DNA of 64,000 nucleotides from Glutinoglossum americanum (Eukaryota; Ascomycota; Geoglossomycetes; Geoglossales; Geoglossaceae): contig JAGHQL010000014.1 in NCBI GenBank assembly GCA_020080175.1, forward strand, positions 62,001 through 126,000, in the 5' to 3' direction. The position numbers and the translations under genes are program-made. The notes below the pieces were generated by a model. The model searched no databases, had not been told where the DNA came from, and worked only from the letters and a program-made list of their open reading frames with translations. The stretch's first letter is position 1. The number at the start of each line of letters is the position of its first letter. Below are positions 42,941-54,567 of the stretch, in pieces.

Positions 42941-44747
42941 TTAATTGCTCCAATACAGGCTATTGAAGCTTTCCCACGAAACTGGGAACGCAGGGTCGAG
43001 AGCGCATGACTTGCTGATGTTTGGAATCTTTCTGAGGGACCTTGGATGTGTTTCTATGCCCCTATAAGGCTGTGAGGATCTGCACTTACACACAAGGGAG
43101 GTGTCAAAAGCGCTTGCTCGCAACCGGAGATCCCGTGCTTTGGTTCGGTGGAGGGGTTTAGGTTGAAGAGTCTCGAAACACCAGTCCAACAAAATATATT
43201 GATCGATCAGGTGCGGGGTATAACATTCCGGCGAAATGTAGGCATATCTCGGGAGACTAGGAAATAGACTTCCCGTGATTCTCCTGCACTTCTCATCAAG
43301 ACCAGCCAATAGAAAAAGCAACCACCGGAGCGTTTTCTCGGGGGTTTTGTAATAGGCTTTTGATGATCCACTCCATCGATAATTGTCGAAGTTTGGGAGG
43401 GATTCCCCAAAGAGGATAGTGACAATCCGGATAAGCACACAGCCCAGCGAAAAGATATCAGCCGCAGCATGGCCTTGCCCTACTCCACCGTCTGCGACTT
43501 CTGGTGCGCAATACATCTAAGCACGTTCAGTATCAGCACCGAGTAAGAACTCAAAGTGTTAATACCTTTGTCTTCTGTCTAGGGGTCTGCGTTTCAGTGG
43601 TATCCCTGCCGGAGAAGTCTCTCGCAATTCCAAAATCGGTAAAATATATCTGGCCCCTGAGAACTAAGATGTTGCGAGGTTTGATATCGCCGTGTCGAAC
43701 TCTCTGCTCGTGTATATGATCCAAGGTATTAATAAGACAAACACACCACCTTTTCAAATCTCGCTGGAGTATGTCCGTGAGCACAGGGTTCTCCACTAGG
43801 AATCCCTCTAAATCGCCGTCCGCGACAGGATCCATGATGATGCCGAACGACCTGACACGGCCACTTGCAGACAGCTGTTCATAAGTTGCCAAAATGGAAA
43901 CCACATGCACATGCCGCGCCCGCTTAGTAACGTCTACTTCATTACGGATTTGACTCAAGAAGGGATACCCGTCAAACCCAAGCATGACTACCTTCCTGGC
44001 GCAACTCCGCCGCGGGCCATAGGAGTCGCAATAATCGATGGCGTCAACCACTCCTACTGATCCCTTGGCAAGGAGTTTAACGGAGTTAAAGGGCAAAGGA
44101 TCGTTATCTTTATACGTCGCATGCTCGTTCATTCTCCATGGGGGTGGGCGACTTAGGCTAGACCGGTTCATTTGAAGGTCTCCGGTGGTCGCTAGAAGGC
44201 TCTCGCCCAATAAGGGATATTCTGGAGGCCCCATCGATAAACGATTCAAATTCTCTTGCCACAAAATGCTAAGGTTGTCCTCAGACAGCGACTCTTGTTC
44301 ATACCTGGCATTGTCAACATCGGCCATATACTTACCAGCTTAAAACTCACTCTTCTGAGTTGTAGTCACTTCTTTGCAACCGATGTTGCCCCAGGAGAGA
44401 TGTCAGCCGCACTGCTCTCTGTAGGGGTGATGAGGTCCTCAGATGAGGCGACCAACTCCTTGTCTGGGGTATGGTACTCATAGGTCGAGGCGGTGGGCTG
44501 GCTGTCCTATATGCGGGATAGGCCGGACCCCCGGTCGGGGGAGAGAAATTCGTAAAGGAGGGTGGCGGGCTCCTGATGGGTCTAGCATCGTCCGAAACCA
44601 TCGTTGCTTTTGGCGACATAGGGCGCGAAATTTCCAACTACAGAAAGGAGGGCGTTATTACAGGAGAGATCCTCGGGACTTGGGCAGTATAGTTACTTCT
44701 AAAATTTCACCCGCCCGTCCCCGGAAAAGCCGCCCATACCCAGACAT
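42941..44747 (-). CDS. Protein kinase-like protein with HGD catalytic loop
   Basis: Certain exons: 44304-43566 and 43516-42941, joined in phase 0 so that DFG and APE stay in register. Two further 5' exons fit frame and splice sites: 44747-44697 (MSGYGRLFRGRAG...) and 44637-44351, a Ser/Pro-rich part. The full model has 550 residues. If the 5' exons are wrong, the ATG at 44327 could serve. Motifs: glycine loop LAKGSVGVV, Lys in CARKVVML (217), HGDIKPRN (317-324), DFG (336-338), YCAPEV, and ADIFSLGCVL in subdomain IX. The Arg of the usual HRD is Gly, so it lacks the phosphate-pocket Arg used for activation-loop control. The catalytic Asp and Lys are kept, so activity is plausible. It could sense or relay a signal together with neighbouring STAND-type genes, but that is inference. 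Confidence 0.8.
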
Positions 44748-46273
44748 CGCTACCCTGAAGCTAGGTCAGGCACTCAGGCCCCAAGGCAAGGGTCCAGTTC
44801 TTAGCGCCAAAATCGGACAAAGTGGGCAGCATCACTGGCAACCGCAGGCGCGGTCTTCTCTGAATTCCCAACGTTAAGAAGTGACGCCGAGTTTGACGAG
44901 CTACAAAAAAGATGTCTTAGGGAGATAATCAGTCCGCCAAAACCCTACCAAGGAAGTTCCGGTTCTTTGCCACGGGGCTTTGCCATCACAGCCGTGCGCT
45001 GTTTATGTTCTCCTGGCTGCACAGCGCAACGTACACATTGGATGAGCAATGTTGGGTCGCTTAGCATTGAGGGGTCTGGTGGCCGAAACTGCCAACCAAG
45101 AAGCCAGTTGGGAAGCAGTTTTTGTCGCTCGTGCACTAGGTAGATAGTTTGCAGCCTATGACGCCTCAAAATCCGGCTGACGTGTTCTCTGCAGCAATAT
45201 AAGAGCTTATAATACCGGATCCTTTCATGCACCGAGCTCGATCGCGTCGACAGAACCACGTTACACGCTCACAGGGTTGAGATCGAAGGGCTGGTGATTG
45301 GCTACGTTCGCGAATCGCACTTAAACACGTCACATCAATATACGGTCCCGAACGTTTGCATATCAAAGGCATTCATTGGCGCTGGACCGCTCCAAGCATC
45401 CAAACCTTAGCCTCTCATGCGTTAACCACTACAACGCGGGACGCAGGTATGTCCGTAATCGGGCGTTCTGCTACGCCCTCAGTACCATCCCTTTTACCGC
45501 TCGCCAAAACCAACTTTGGCAGGTGAACAAGATGCAGTGGGAGAAACGCTGCCCCCGCCCTTATTCGCCCAGGCTACGCCGCCGCTCAAGTGGCATATAA
45601 GGTAAATACTAAAATACCTATAGACACTCGATACTGCCTCCGTGATATCAAACCTCCCACAGATATTTAAAAAGAATGTTGGGAACGGTGGTGGCGGCGG
45701 CAATGCACAAAAAGTAACCTCGCCGCCAACTTACAGCGGCTTAGGGTCCCGCGGAAATCAAATACGGCACGACACTCGGAGTGACTCGCAGCCCATACTA
45801 TCGCAACAGCAGCTTATTCCTTGTTCCGCGCTCGCTCATGATCGCAAGAAAATGGAGGATGTTAAGCCCCAAGCGAGATAGCCGCTCTGGTTGGGCTAAA
45901 CTGGCTCCTTCAAAATCCAGATAAATTCTCTGCGCTCTTAACGGGAGAACTACGGTTTGTTATTGTTGGATAAGCGGTGCGATTTCCTCTTTCCCCTCAT
46001 CCTAAACTTAGCTATGCTACCTGCTCACTAATAGAGGTGGGAGACCCTTCGTTTTAAAATTCTGGCAAGGTATTAGTTGAAAATGAAAAATAAAGTAGAC
46101 GTCTAAGGGGAAGAAGGTGCATGTGTGGCGTTTCGTTTGTTGCCTGCGGTTATTTAAGCCGGGGTGCGGCGCCGCCGCTGTGGCTTGTCGGTCGGGCTTC
46201 CAGTCATCGCTCCCAATTTACCCCTCATCCTCATCCAACCCGAAAACCTCCACCTCCATCTCCCTCAGCAAGC
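44748..46273. other. Divergent promoter region between kinase and NACHT gene
   Basis: The two genes point away from each other across about 1.5 kb. No coding frame is supported. Shared control from this gap is possible but nothing specific marks it. Confidence 0.4.
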
Positions 46274-49200
46274 ATGTCGACCACAAGCCCCGAACACCTG
46301 TAAGTCCTCAGAGAAGGACTCGCCATCTCACTAAGAGAAACCACTAACTTTCTTTTCTCCCGACTAACCAGGATGAGTGAAGGCGCGGAATGGAAAGCGG
46401 CCACCCAGTCCCACCTCTCGCGCCTCGACCCCCAGCTGCGCGCTTGCTTCGAGGCCTCCACCGATGCAGACTCCGCAATCTCAGTTTCACGAAGATCAGA
46501 CTACGTGGTGGGCGCGAGGTTCAGGTTTCTCAAGCGGCCCTTGGATCGGTTTGGTGGCGTTGTAGATGTCCTCACGCAAACGAATTCGGGCGTCGGATCT
46601 CCGATATGGGCGCCGCTGGCGACAGCCTGCCTTCTCTGCAGGGGCCATGGCGATCTTATGGGTAAGATCCGGGAATTTGTGGTTAGGATTTTGAGCAGTG
46701 TGGATAGGATCAGTAGGTATGAGGTGGTGTTCGAGACGGATGCCTCGGTGCGGAGTGCGATTGGGATGCTCTATTCGGATTATGTGGACTTCTTTGTTCG
46801 CATTGCCATCTTTGCTAGAGAGTCTTTCCTCAGTAGGTTTGTTTCGCTGCGTACATGCAGGGCGTGCTGATTAATTGCTTAGGAGAATTAATGTTCACCT
46901 TTGACGACGAATTTCAACAAGTAACGGATGCCCTCAAGGTTCACGAAGCTGCTGTCGATTTTGCCGCTAACGCGCTCAAGTCCCAAACTCTCTCTCAGCA
47001 AGGTAGGCTACCTTCGAGACTTTTTCGGCTAATATTTCTCAGCTCTGACTAAATTAGATACTCAAAGGCGTGACCTCATGAGGTGGATCGCCGGCCCTAC
47101 GGCTGTTGATGAAGATCTCCGCAAGCTTCGAGCGCTGAGAATGCATTCTAGTTGCGATTGGTTCCTTAAAAGCTCTATCGTCTATGTGGAGAATTGGCTC
47201 AAAGTACCAGTTTCGAGTGTACCACATCCCTTTGATCTAATTTCAGTCCAAGGGGATCCAGGCACAGGCAAATCGGTACTAGCTTCAGCAATTGTAGACC
47301 ACCTACTGGAGTTATACCGAGGGAGCACTGTCCCCGTGCTGTATTTCTTTTGCAGGGAAGAGCACATGGAAAAGAGAACTTCGCTACCGATTCTCAAAAG
47401 TCTGGTTTCCCAACTCCTGGTCCAGCAGCCGCACTTGTCGCTTCACTTTGAAGACATATATCGAAAAAGCGGGCAAGCGCCAGTTGAGTCGTTTTACGCC
47501 CTCCTCCCTGCGTTTCTGAATGCGATGGCAAACTGTCCCCTCAGTTACATTGTCATCGACGCCATAAATGAGTGTGACATGGATTCCCAGAACCAATTCG
47601 TGGAAGCTAGCTCGATCTGGGAATCCGGCCCTCCTTTCGCAAGGATGAGGCTTCTATTCACTAGTAGGTTTGACCTCACGATAGAGAAAGGATGGTATCT
47701 TCGGGGACGGTTAGCAGTAACTACCGATTTCCGCAACTCACCCTCGAGCATAGAGTCGTATGTCAAGAAAAGACTTAATAAGTCGGCGTCATCGCAATCA
47801 CCCGGTTCAAAGATATTCGGAGAACTCGACTTGGTACGAACCATCTGCAACTGCGCCCGGGAAAATTGGCTCGTAGCTGCCTTAACCCTGGATACCATTC
47901 TCAAGGCCAAATCTATCGCCGCCGCTCGACGAAAGCTCGAAGCGTTAAGGTGTGGGACGGGGCCTATCAAACTCTCAAACCTAATCAGGAACATCCTCTT
48001 GCAACTGGAATCCGACTTCGATGAGGACGACTTGGACATGGCCCAGTCAATTTGGACATGGGTGATTTTCTCGCGGCTAGGGCGACCCCTGTCTGTGGAT
48101 GAGCTGTCTGTGGCACTGAGGCTTCGCGCTACTATCCGAGAGGAAGAACGATTCGGTCTCGAATGGCGGAAGTCCATATCAGTCGGGGATGGGGAGAGCC
48201 TATTCGATCCAAAGTCCGAAATTCTGCGACTATGCTCTCCGCTGTTGGAAATTGACGAGAACGGTTTCGTACATGTGGTCCAGTACTCTGTCAAAGAGTA
48301 CTTTTTGACAGAATCTGCATCTGACACGTCCACGGCTAAGCCTGCTGTGCTTGTCCCCAAGTGGCAGAGACTCACAAGGCTCGCGATTTCAGCTCTGAGA
48401 TATATGGAGACGGATGAGGTGCAGAGCCGCTTTGAAGGTGGACAAGCTTTGCCACAAATATCTATTAAGGAACTCGATATATCGCTGCCTTTCTTTAGTC
48501 AATCATTGCTGCCAATCTGGGACTTTCTTGGAGATCACAGCTATCGCCTAGGCCTGTTACTCACATCGAACGACCCCAGCGATGAGAAGATTCTGCAGAC
48601 CCTATTACAAAATCCTAACCTCTCTAGGTTTCACAAATTTCTCCATTCACCAGCTTGCGTTCCTTGGGTCATTGGCACAGCGCTTCTCTTCGGCATTCGT
48701 GACATTAGTGTGCTCGTCACAAGGATCGGCTTGGTGGTTGCCCTCGCCGAAGAGGAAGTCGGCTATCAAAAGGCTACAAATGGGGTTTGGGAGCTCCTTG
48801 TACCGCATTCAAAGCTGCGGCTATGGGTTGAGACCTTTTATGCGTTTGCGAAAGAAGAGGGATGGGATTTCAAATTCTATGAGTATGCTGTTCTGGACGG
48901 ATTGTGGGCGGGTGCGCGGATCCCGGCGAGCGAGCAAGGCGTTTCCAAGGAGGAGTTGCCGGATCCTGACGATATGCGGTCGGATACCCACATTTCTGAT
49001 AATCATGGCAGATATCCAGCTCCTAAGGCTCACTTCGCATCTCCAGCAGTGTTAGCAGATCTTTCCATTGTATTCCATCATCTCAGGGAGCAAGCCTCTC
49101 GATCGTCATTCGCCAGCCAACCTTTAGGCCGTTATAACCATCCGATCGGCCCTTTCACCCCAGGTCCTTCACCAATAGCGGAGGCGCGCATCCTGTCGAC

Positions 49201-49480
49201 TCCCTCGTCTACTGATAGATACTCACCGACCATCTCTGCCTTCGAGGTTGCAGCCACCGCTTCTGAGCGGTTGAAACCCTCCTTCAGTGACCAGGGAGCT
49301 GAGTACAATCGCGCAACGAAGCTTTTTTGCCAAGGCAGCTGGGACTATATCTGGTTGTCTATTGGATATTCCACTGTCCATAGGGTTACAATGGGGGGTG
49401 TTGAAACCTCGTGGCAAAAACGGGATCCGCCCCCTCTGGGCAACCTCTGGCCAGAAAATCCCCCACAACCGTTGTTGTGA
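46274..49480 (+). CDS. NACHT-type STAND NTPase without recognisable repeat domain
   Basis: Exons 46274-46299, 46372-46832, 46883-47002, 47058-49480 give 1009 residues. All junctions keep frame. Exon 1 encodes MSTTSPEHL. An all-helical N-terminal region of about 210 residues follows (SPIWAPLATACLLCRGHG, GMLYSDYVDFFVRIAIF), of the kind found ahead of many fungal NACHT domains. The NACHT core has Walker A GDPGTGKS (268-275), Walker B YIVIDAINECD (Asp at 370) and RLLFTSRFD as sensor. A winged-helix-like region (SRLGRPLSVDELSVAL, VHVVQYSVKEYFLTE) comes next. The C-terminal third has no ankyrin, WD40 or TPR repeats that I can see and ends in a disordered Pro/Ser-rich tail. STAND proteins switch by nucleotide binding and often trigger cell death or immunity. 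The lack of repeats leaves the ligand unclear. Confidence 0.9.
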
Positions 49481-50409
49481 TCGTATTATCCCGACAAGCT
49501 ACCTGGCGACTCTGTAAGTGGGCCTCCCACTTCTTCTCCGTAATATAGCTAGGTCGCTAATCAGCTCGCTAATTTAGTCCATTCTTTATCCCCATTTGCT
49601 GATCGCCACGTGGATACTAGAGCCTACATTTTAGGTATTGCAGGATGTCGTGCAAGTGGAGTACTGTCAGAAGAACGAATTCATTTTATGATGTTATACA
49701 CATATGGTGTCAATCCATGCAGTGTTAATACTGAGCCGGCAGGCTCAGTAAACAAGCAGGACAACCAGCACAACCAGTGTTATGGGCTAATCCCATGGCA
49801 CAGGATCGGATTTGTGTTCGTCTTCATCCTGTGACCTGAGTGTGTATGTAAGAATACTTTCAATTCATCGTAGAGTATAGCTGTTTGCTCTATTGGTAAA
49901 GTAGGCTATCAGCAAGGACGACTTAATTCGATTAATTCTAGCAATATGGGAAAATCAGATACCACTAAAAGCCACCGGAATACTATACAAGTTAACATAT
50001 AAACCATCTTAAGTTACTGCTTGGAAGGGATATCTGCCCAGTAGGCACCCTCCCGGGGGTCACCGCTGCATGGCTACGCACATATCCAGAAAGAGCTCAC
50101 GCAATCGCCGGCACGTTCCCAGAGCTTCCGCACCACGGCGCACATGCCCGAGAGGGCTCCGTAACCACAGAGCACGGCCCCCATTGAGAAGAGGGGAAAT
50201 AGGGACTCTCAAATGGCCCCCCATGTCAGAAGTACACGTCGTCTATTCGGCTACAGTTCAGCACCCCCGAACTGACGGTGTTCTGCCTGCCCTCCGAACT
50301 AATGCGGTACTAAACTGTTAGGAACACTTATGAATACTATACTCCTCGCAACTAACTACAAAGTAGTGGGAATACAACACTCCTTGCAACTAACTACTAG
50401 GGAGTAAAA
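49481..50409. other. Intergenic, contains a short direct repeat
   Basis: No supported gene. At 50341-50359 and 50379-50397 the 19-base unit ACTCCTCGCAACTAACTAC recurs with one change, just before the small frame at 50410. Confidence 0.4.
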
Positions 50410-50535
50410 ATGGAACTCTCGACCGAGGCTGCCATCGTTATCGCCGTCGCCCTACCTTATGTATCTGCATTATTAGTGCTCTTGTTGGTGCTTAGGCACA
50501 GAGAGGGGCGGGATCCAGCTATGAAAATCTCTTGA
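50410..50535 (+). CDS. Possible 41-residue membrane peptide
   Basis: ATG at 50410 opens MELSTEAAIVIAVALPYVSA, then a run of Leu/Val, and RHREGRDPAMKIS before TGA at 50533-50535. This is one convincing hydrophobic helix of about 22 residues with a positively charged end, as in single-pass membrane peptides or the first exon of a membrane protein. About 250 bases downstream another frame (50772-50879) reads LEIDLLIPPVLCGITIATGL and ARRYLNSEQR before a stop, again helix-like. I found no convincing splice link between them. Many fungal proteins begin with similar MELSTEA-type leaders, in my recollection. It could be a small gene, an exon of an uncertain gene, or chance. Confidence 0.35.
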   Translation: MELSTEAAIVIAVALPYVSALLVLLLVLRHREGRDPAMKIS

Positions 50536-51112
50536 ATCCTTACCCTGGATCGTCCTATGGATTCATGGTATCGAGAGGTATCCATGGAATATTGCCCTCT
50601 CAGTATTGACGGGTTGTTTGGGTATGTAGGCGAGGTGTGCGGGCGTTTTTCCGATGTAGTTAGAGTTGGGTTGTACCTGCTTTCAACAAGTATTACGGCT
50701 AGCCCAACATGTGTTAGAAATAGCATGGGGTAAAGAAGTACTGTACAGCAGGAAACAAGGAAAAATTGGAAATCGACTTGCTGATACCACCGGTGTTGTG
50801 TGGAATTACAATTGCTACGGGGTTACTAGGTGGGTATATCTTAGCACGGAGATACCTCAACTCTGAACAGAGATAGGTGCAGACAAAGACTGAGGCGGGC
50901 GAATGATGCTTGAATATAGGGATCTAGTAGAACATGTGAAAACAAAATCGGGCCCCCGATTCTCAACAAAAGAGACATGCCCAGGCAAGACGGAGGCTAT
51001 CATCTACCGTTACTTTTACCCCAGGAGCGCAAGAACAACCAATCGGATGTAGTCGGGAGACGTCGCGCCTAAACAATAAAACCCACACACAAGAAAAACA
51101 ACCACAGCCCCA
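50536..51112. other. Intergenic, possible second hydrophobic exon
   Basis: Apart from the helix-like frame at 50772-50879 described with the small membrane peptide, no gene is seen. The dehydrogenase gene ends at its right border. Confidence 0.35.
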
Positions 51113-52107
51113 TCACGCCTCATACCCCTTCAACTCCTCTTCCGTCCACTCCCACAACTCTCCCGCCAGCTTCTCATCCCCCCCATTCCTCACCAACATC
51201 CCCTTTGCCCCGACGGGCACATAATACACCCCACTCCGCATCTCCTCCCTCGCCCCCGTCGCCGCCCACAGCTGATTCCACGCCCCCTCCTCCGGCGACA
51301 CCGGCCTCCCCAACTGCGCAAAATGGAGCAGGATCTTATCCAGATACCCCAGGCTGTTTACCATGTCCGTCTTGACGACGCCGGGGTGTATCGCGAGGGT
51401 GGTTATGGACGGGTAGCGGCGCGCGAGCTCGGCGGCGTAGAGGAGGTTGGCGAGCTTGCTCTGCCCGTAGCGCGTCCACATGCCGAAGAAGCCCTTGTCT
51501 TGGGGGGTTTTGATGTCGTGGAATCGGATCCCGCCGACGGGGTGGGCGGCGAAGGCGGCGGATGTTAGGGATACGATCCTGACGTCCGAGTTGGGTTCCT
51601 CGGCGGTGCGGAGGAGAGTCGGGAGGAGGAGCTTGATGAGCAGCGCGTGCGCGACGTGGTTGGTCCCGAATTGGATCTCGTATCCGTCTGTCGTCAGGCC
51701 CGGGGTCAACGCCCAGATCCCCGCGTTGCATATTAGGACATCGAGGCGTTGGGATTGCGCGAGGAAGGCTTTGGCGGTTTCGACAACGGAAGAGAGGGAT
51801 GAGAGGTCGCAGTTTAGGAATGTGATGGGAGCTGTTGGGTGTTGGGTTCTGAGAGAGTCGATCAGAGCTGTGGCGCGGGAGGTGGAGCGGCCGGTGAAGT
51901 AAATGTGGGAGGGATTATGGGCGGCGAGGGCTTGGATGGATTCTTTACCGAGGCCCGCGGTGCCTTTTTAATATAGATTTGTCAGCAAAGATGGATAGGT
52001 GGATATATGAGTGGTTGCGAAGAAAGGTTCTCACCTCCTGTGATAAAGATCACCTTTCCCGAGAGATCGGGGATGTCGTTGTCGGGATTGAACTTCTTGC
52101 CCGCCAT
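51113..52107 (-). CDS. Short-chain dehydrogenase/reductase
   Basis: Exons 52107-52035 and 51963-51113 (minus strand), 307 residues. The intron (52034-51964) has a GTGAGA donor and splits the cofactor motif. After splicing the motif reads TGGTAGLG (23-30), the classical TGxxxGxG for NAD(P) binding. Further on are CNAGIW, a catalytic Ser near 159 (SLTSAAF) and YGQSK with Tyr190 and Lys194. The IHPGVVKTDM segment follows as in retinol-dehydrogenase-like SDRs. Such enzymes reduce or oxidise a carbonyl or alcohol group on small lipophilic substrates. The substrate cannot be told from sequence. No signal peptide or membrane helix is seen, so it is cytosolic. It stands alone with no obvious biosynthetic partners. 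GC content is higher than in the neighbouring gaps. Confidence 0.92.
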
Positions 52108-52932
52108 TAGTGAGGTAGAGTAAAAAGTTAATTTCCTCAGCTCAATGAATGAAGCCTATGGGTAAATTTTCCCTCGAAATTTCTACTCACCTTGGGAGGG
52201 GTATTTGAAGAAGAATCAATATGGCGATGACGTCGGTGTTTTGATGGCTAATTATCGATCGGGATTTTAATTATCCCGTCGGTGTCGGTTCATCCGCCTC
52301 CGCATCCCCCAACTGCCTCAATCATCGGCGGACCTTTCCACCGTCCCCTTCATCAGCCACTATTAACTAATCATCCCGCACACATATTTCATACCCCATA
52401 CATGCATTATCGGAAATTCTGCATTTGGTAGTCCCGCAGAACTGTTCATTTTATCCGAGATTACTTATCTCAAGCCGTGGAGGCTGAGGAGCCCAGCTCC
52501 TTTACACACTACTCCAACATCGCATGCAGCTTCAACCATATACCCTTTTTTGCGCCCACCTCGTCGTGCTGTAGAGGTGTTCCTACATATAAACACTTAC
52601 ACTGGGGCACGGAAAGCCTGCGCACACTTCACTAGTGGCTCTCCTCCCAAGTGACATAGGTTGTCGTTTAACTGGAGGCGGGCACCCCAACAAGACAAAA
52701 TCCTGAGGCTGGTGTGCCCCTTCCACGCACTAGATGGTCGTCACGATGATGAATTTTAGCCTTGAAGGCGGATATCGTTTGCTGCCGACTATAGGGATCT
52801 TTTGTATAGTTTTAGAATATTTTGGCGACTTTGATTGTGATTTGAAGTTAAGGATACATGGACTCCCCGCACCCAACTGTGTAGTACCGGCCAGCTATTA
52901 TTCATCCATTCCCATTCCAATTCACTACCCTT
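52108..52932. other. Intergenic, promoter of the dehydrogenase gene
   Basis: No coding frame with domain character. It holds the 5' flank of the dehydrogenase and the 3' flank of the 2EXR gene. Confidence 0.4.
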
Positions 52933-54567
52933 CTACTCACCGGCTAAATTTTCTACATCCCATCCTACCATCGTGGCCTTAACCAACTCCCAGGTCAAGA
53001 TCTCAGAGAATGGCCTCCAGTTCTGGGTCTTGTGATCCCATCCCCACGGCTTATCCATATCTATTACCCATGAGACATCCTGGGTTACATCGTGCTCAGG
53101 GTCCTCAGCTATTACCCTTAAGCCTTCGTGGATCGCGTCTCGAAGGAGTTGGAGGGTAGGTTTTAGTCGGTGAAGGTGCGGCACCGCCTTATAGTTGATA
53201 AACAGACGTACTTGGATATCTGGGTTGAGGGCAAGTCTGGGTAGGGCCAGACGTAGCGGGTGCAGATATCCCGTAATCTGGTAGCCAAAGTCGTATTTGA
53301 GCTCTAGGGAACGGATTTGCCGTTCATTTGCCGGTCCTATTTGATTCAGGAACAGGTTTGGATCTAATTCGCGCAAACTAATCATGCTAGCTCCATAGAG
53401 GACTATAGAGGCCTCAGAATAGATCTGCCGATTGACTGAGAGGATGTTCACCTCAGGGTTGTGGCCGAGCCGGAATAAGTTGGCGCGAAGACTACCGTAA
53501 GAATCGCTGACGGGGATAACATCACCAGGGGCTAGTAGGCGCCAATAGGTCATGTTCCGGACCGAAAGTGGGAACTTTAGGAAGTCTAACGTAGACCTTG
53601 AGGCTATGCACTCTAGTACTGGCTCGTCGCTTGACTCTCCTGCCGTCGGTAGACCACAAGATCCCCCACATTCCGTTAGATGCCTGACGCCCTGTGTGGT
53701 GTCGTGCTCATCAATCATTCGGGTGACGTCAGTAACCTCTGCCTGGAACTCGTAGTTATGCCACTCGAGGAAGTGACACCTCAGCTGTGTGTCTAACCCC
53801 ACACGGTGAGCAATATGGCCCAGGCAGACAACGTAATCCTTCATATGCCCAGACACATTGATAACCGCTCTCCTCAGTCTCGGAAGTTCAGCGAGTTTTT
53901 TTGCCAACCAGATCCACTTCGCCTGTCCCACGCCACCCTGAGAATCCCAGATTATCTCAACAAAACTTAGAAACCCCAGATTCGAATCCCCAATGGAGTT
54001 GAGGAAAACGCCAGCATCCTCATTCAAACAAAACTTCCATGAGCGGTAAAGGAGCTCTGCTGCCTCACAGCTGACCCGCTTAGATAGGAGTAATAAGGGC
54101 AATGGGTTCCTGAAATCTGATAATACGGGACTACGTGATGGCTGGAATATCGAAACCTTGTTATAATCAATCTCCATGTCACCGAGGACGTCGCTATAGA
54201 TCTGCCTCCGGATCTCCAACGGTAGGTCGAAGAACCCGAGGCGGGGAGGTGCAGACGCAGGAGAGCTATCTTGCGAGGTTGGCGATGAAGTGGAAGGCTC
54301 TGTCGGCAGGGGAAATCCATAGTAAACATAGCATTCATTTTCTCTGTAGCGTCGTTCGTAGTCCCACACCCAAAAGCCCGAGCAATAGTCGTTGGTATAG
54401 CTTTCCCACCACCACTCATCATCTCGACCTCGAGAATCCTCAGTGCTCTCACTGTAAGAATCTGTCGACCATCCAGGCATAAAATTGGAGGATAATTCGT
54501 TGTAGAGGGCCGCAGATTTCTCGTCATAGGATTCCATTTCAAAACCGGGGGGATTGGACTCCGACAT
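52933..54567 (-). CDS. Protein with two 2EXR/F-box-like modules
   Basis: Single exon of 544 residues from the ATG at 54567. The frame is open upstream but without ATG. An acidic, Ser- and Trp-rich N-terminus precedes the first module: GFFDLPLEIRRQIYSDVLGD, then LLLLSKRVSCEAAELLYRSW. This is the pattern of fungal 2EXR or F-box-like domains: a LP.EIR..IY helix, then a helix with CEA...LY. A second copy follows: FLKFPLSVRNMTYWRLL and LSVNRQIYSEASIVLYGA. The two are in the same order and similarly spaced, so the protein looks like an internal duplication. These proteins are abundant in filamentous ascomycetes and their biochemical role is unknown. Possibly one half binds a ubiquitin ligase, but no Skp1 contact can be shown. 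Confidence 0.82.
   Translation of the reverse strand: MSESNPPGFEMESYDEKSAALYNELSSNFMPGWSTDSYSESTEDSRGRDDEWWWESYTNDYCSGFWVWDYERRYRENECYVYYGFPLPTEPSTSSPTSQDSSPASAPPRLGFFDLPLEIRRQIYSDVLGDMEIDYNKVSIFQPSRSPVLSDFRNPLPLLLLSKRVSCEAAELLYRSWKFCLNEDAGVFLNSIGDSNLGFLSFVEIIWDSQGGVGQAKWIWLAKKLAELPRLRRAVINVSGHMKDYVVCLGHIAHRVGLDTQLRCHFLEWHNYEFQAEVTDVTRMIDEHDTTQGVRHLTECGGSCGLPTAGESSDEPVLECIASRSTLDFLKFPLSVRNMTYWRLLAPGDVIPVSDSYGSLRANLFRLGHNPEVNILSVNRQIYSEASIVLYGASMISLRELDPNLFLNQIGPANERQIRSLELKYDFGYQITGYLHPLRLALPRLALNPDIQVRLFINYKAVPHLHRLKPTLQLLRDAIHEGLRVIAEDPEHDVTQDVSWVIDMDKPWGWDHKTQNWRPFSEILTWELVKATMVGWDVENLAGE

Noticed and set aside
47545-48375. 276-codon minus-strand open frame
   Set aside because: It lies wholly opposite the NACHT coding exon, has no domain, and the plus strand carries Walker motifs.
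49780-49920. Possible solitary long terminal repeat
   Set aside because: Only a TGTTATGGGC-like start was seen; no matching end, duplication or second copy.
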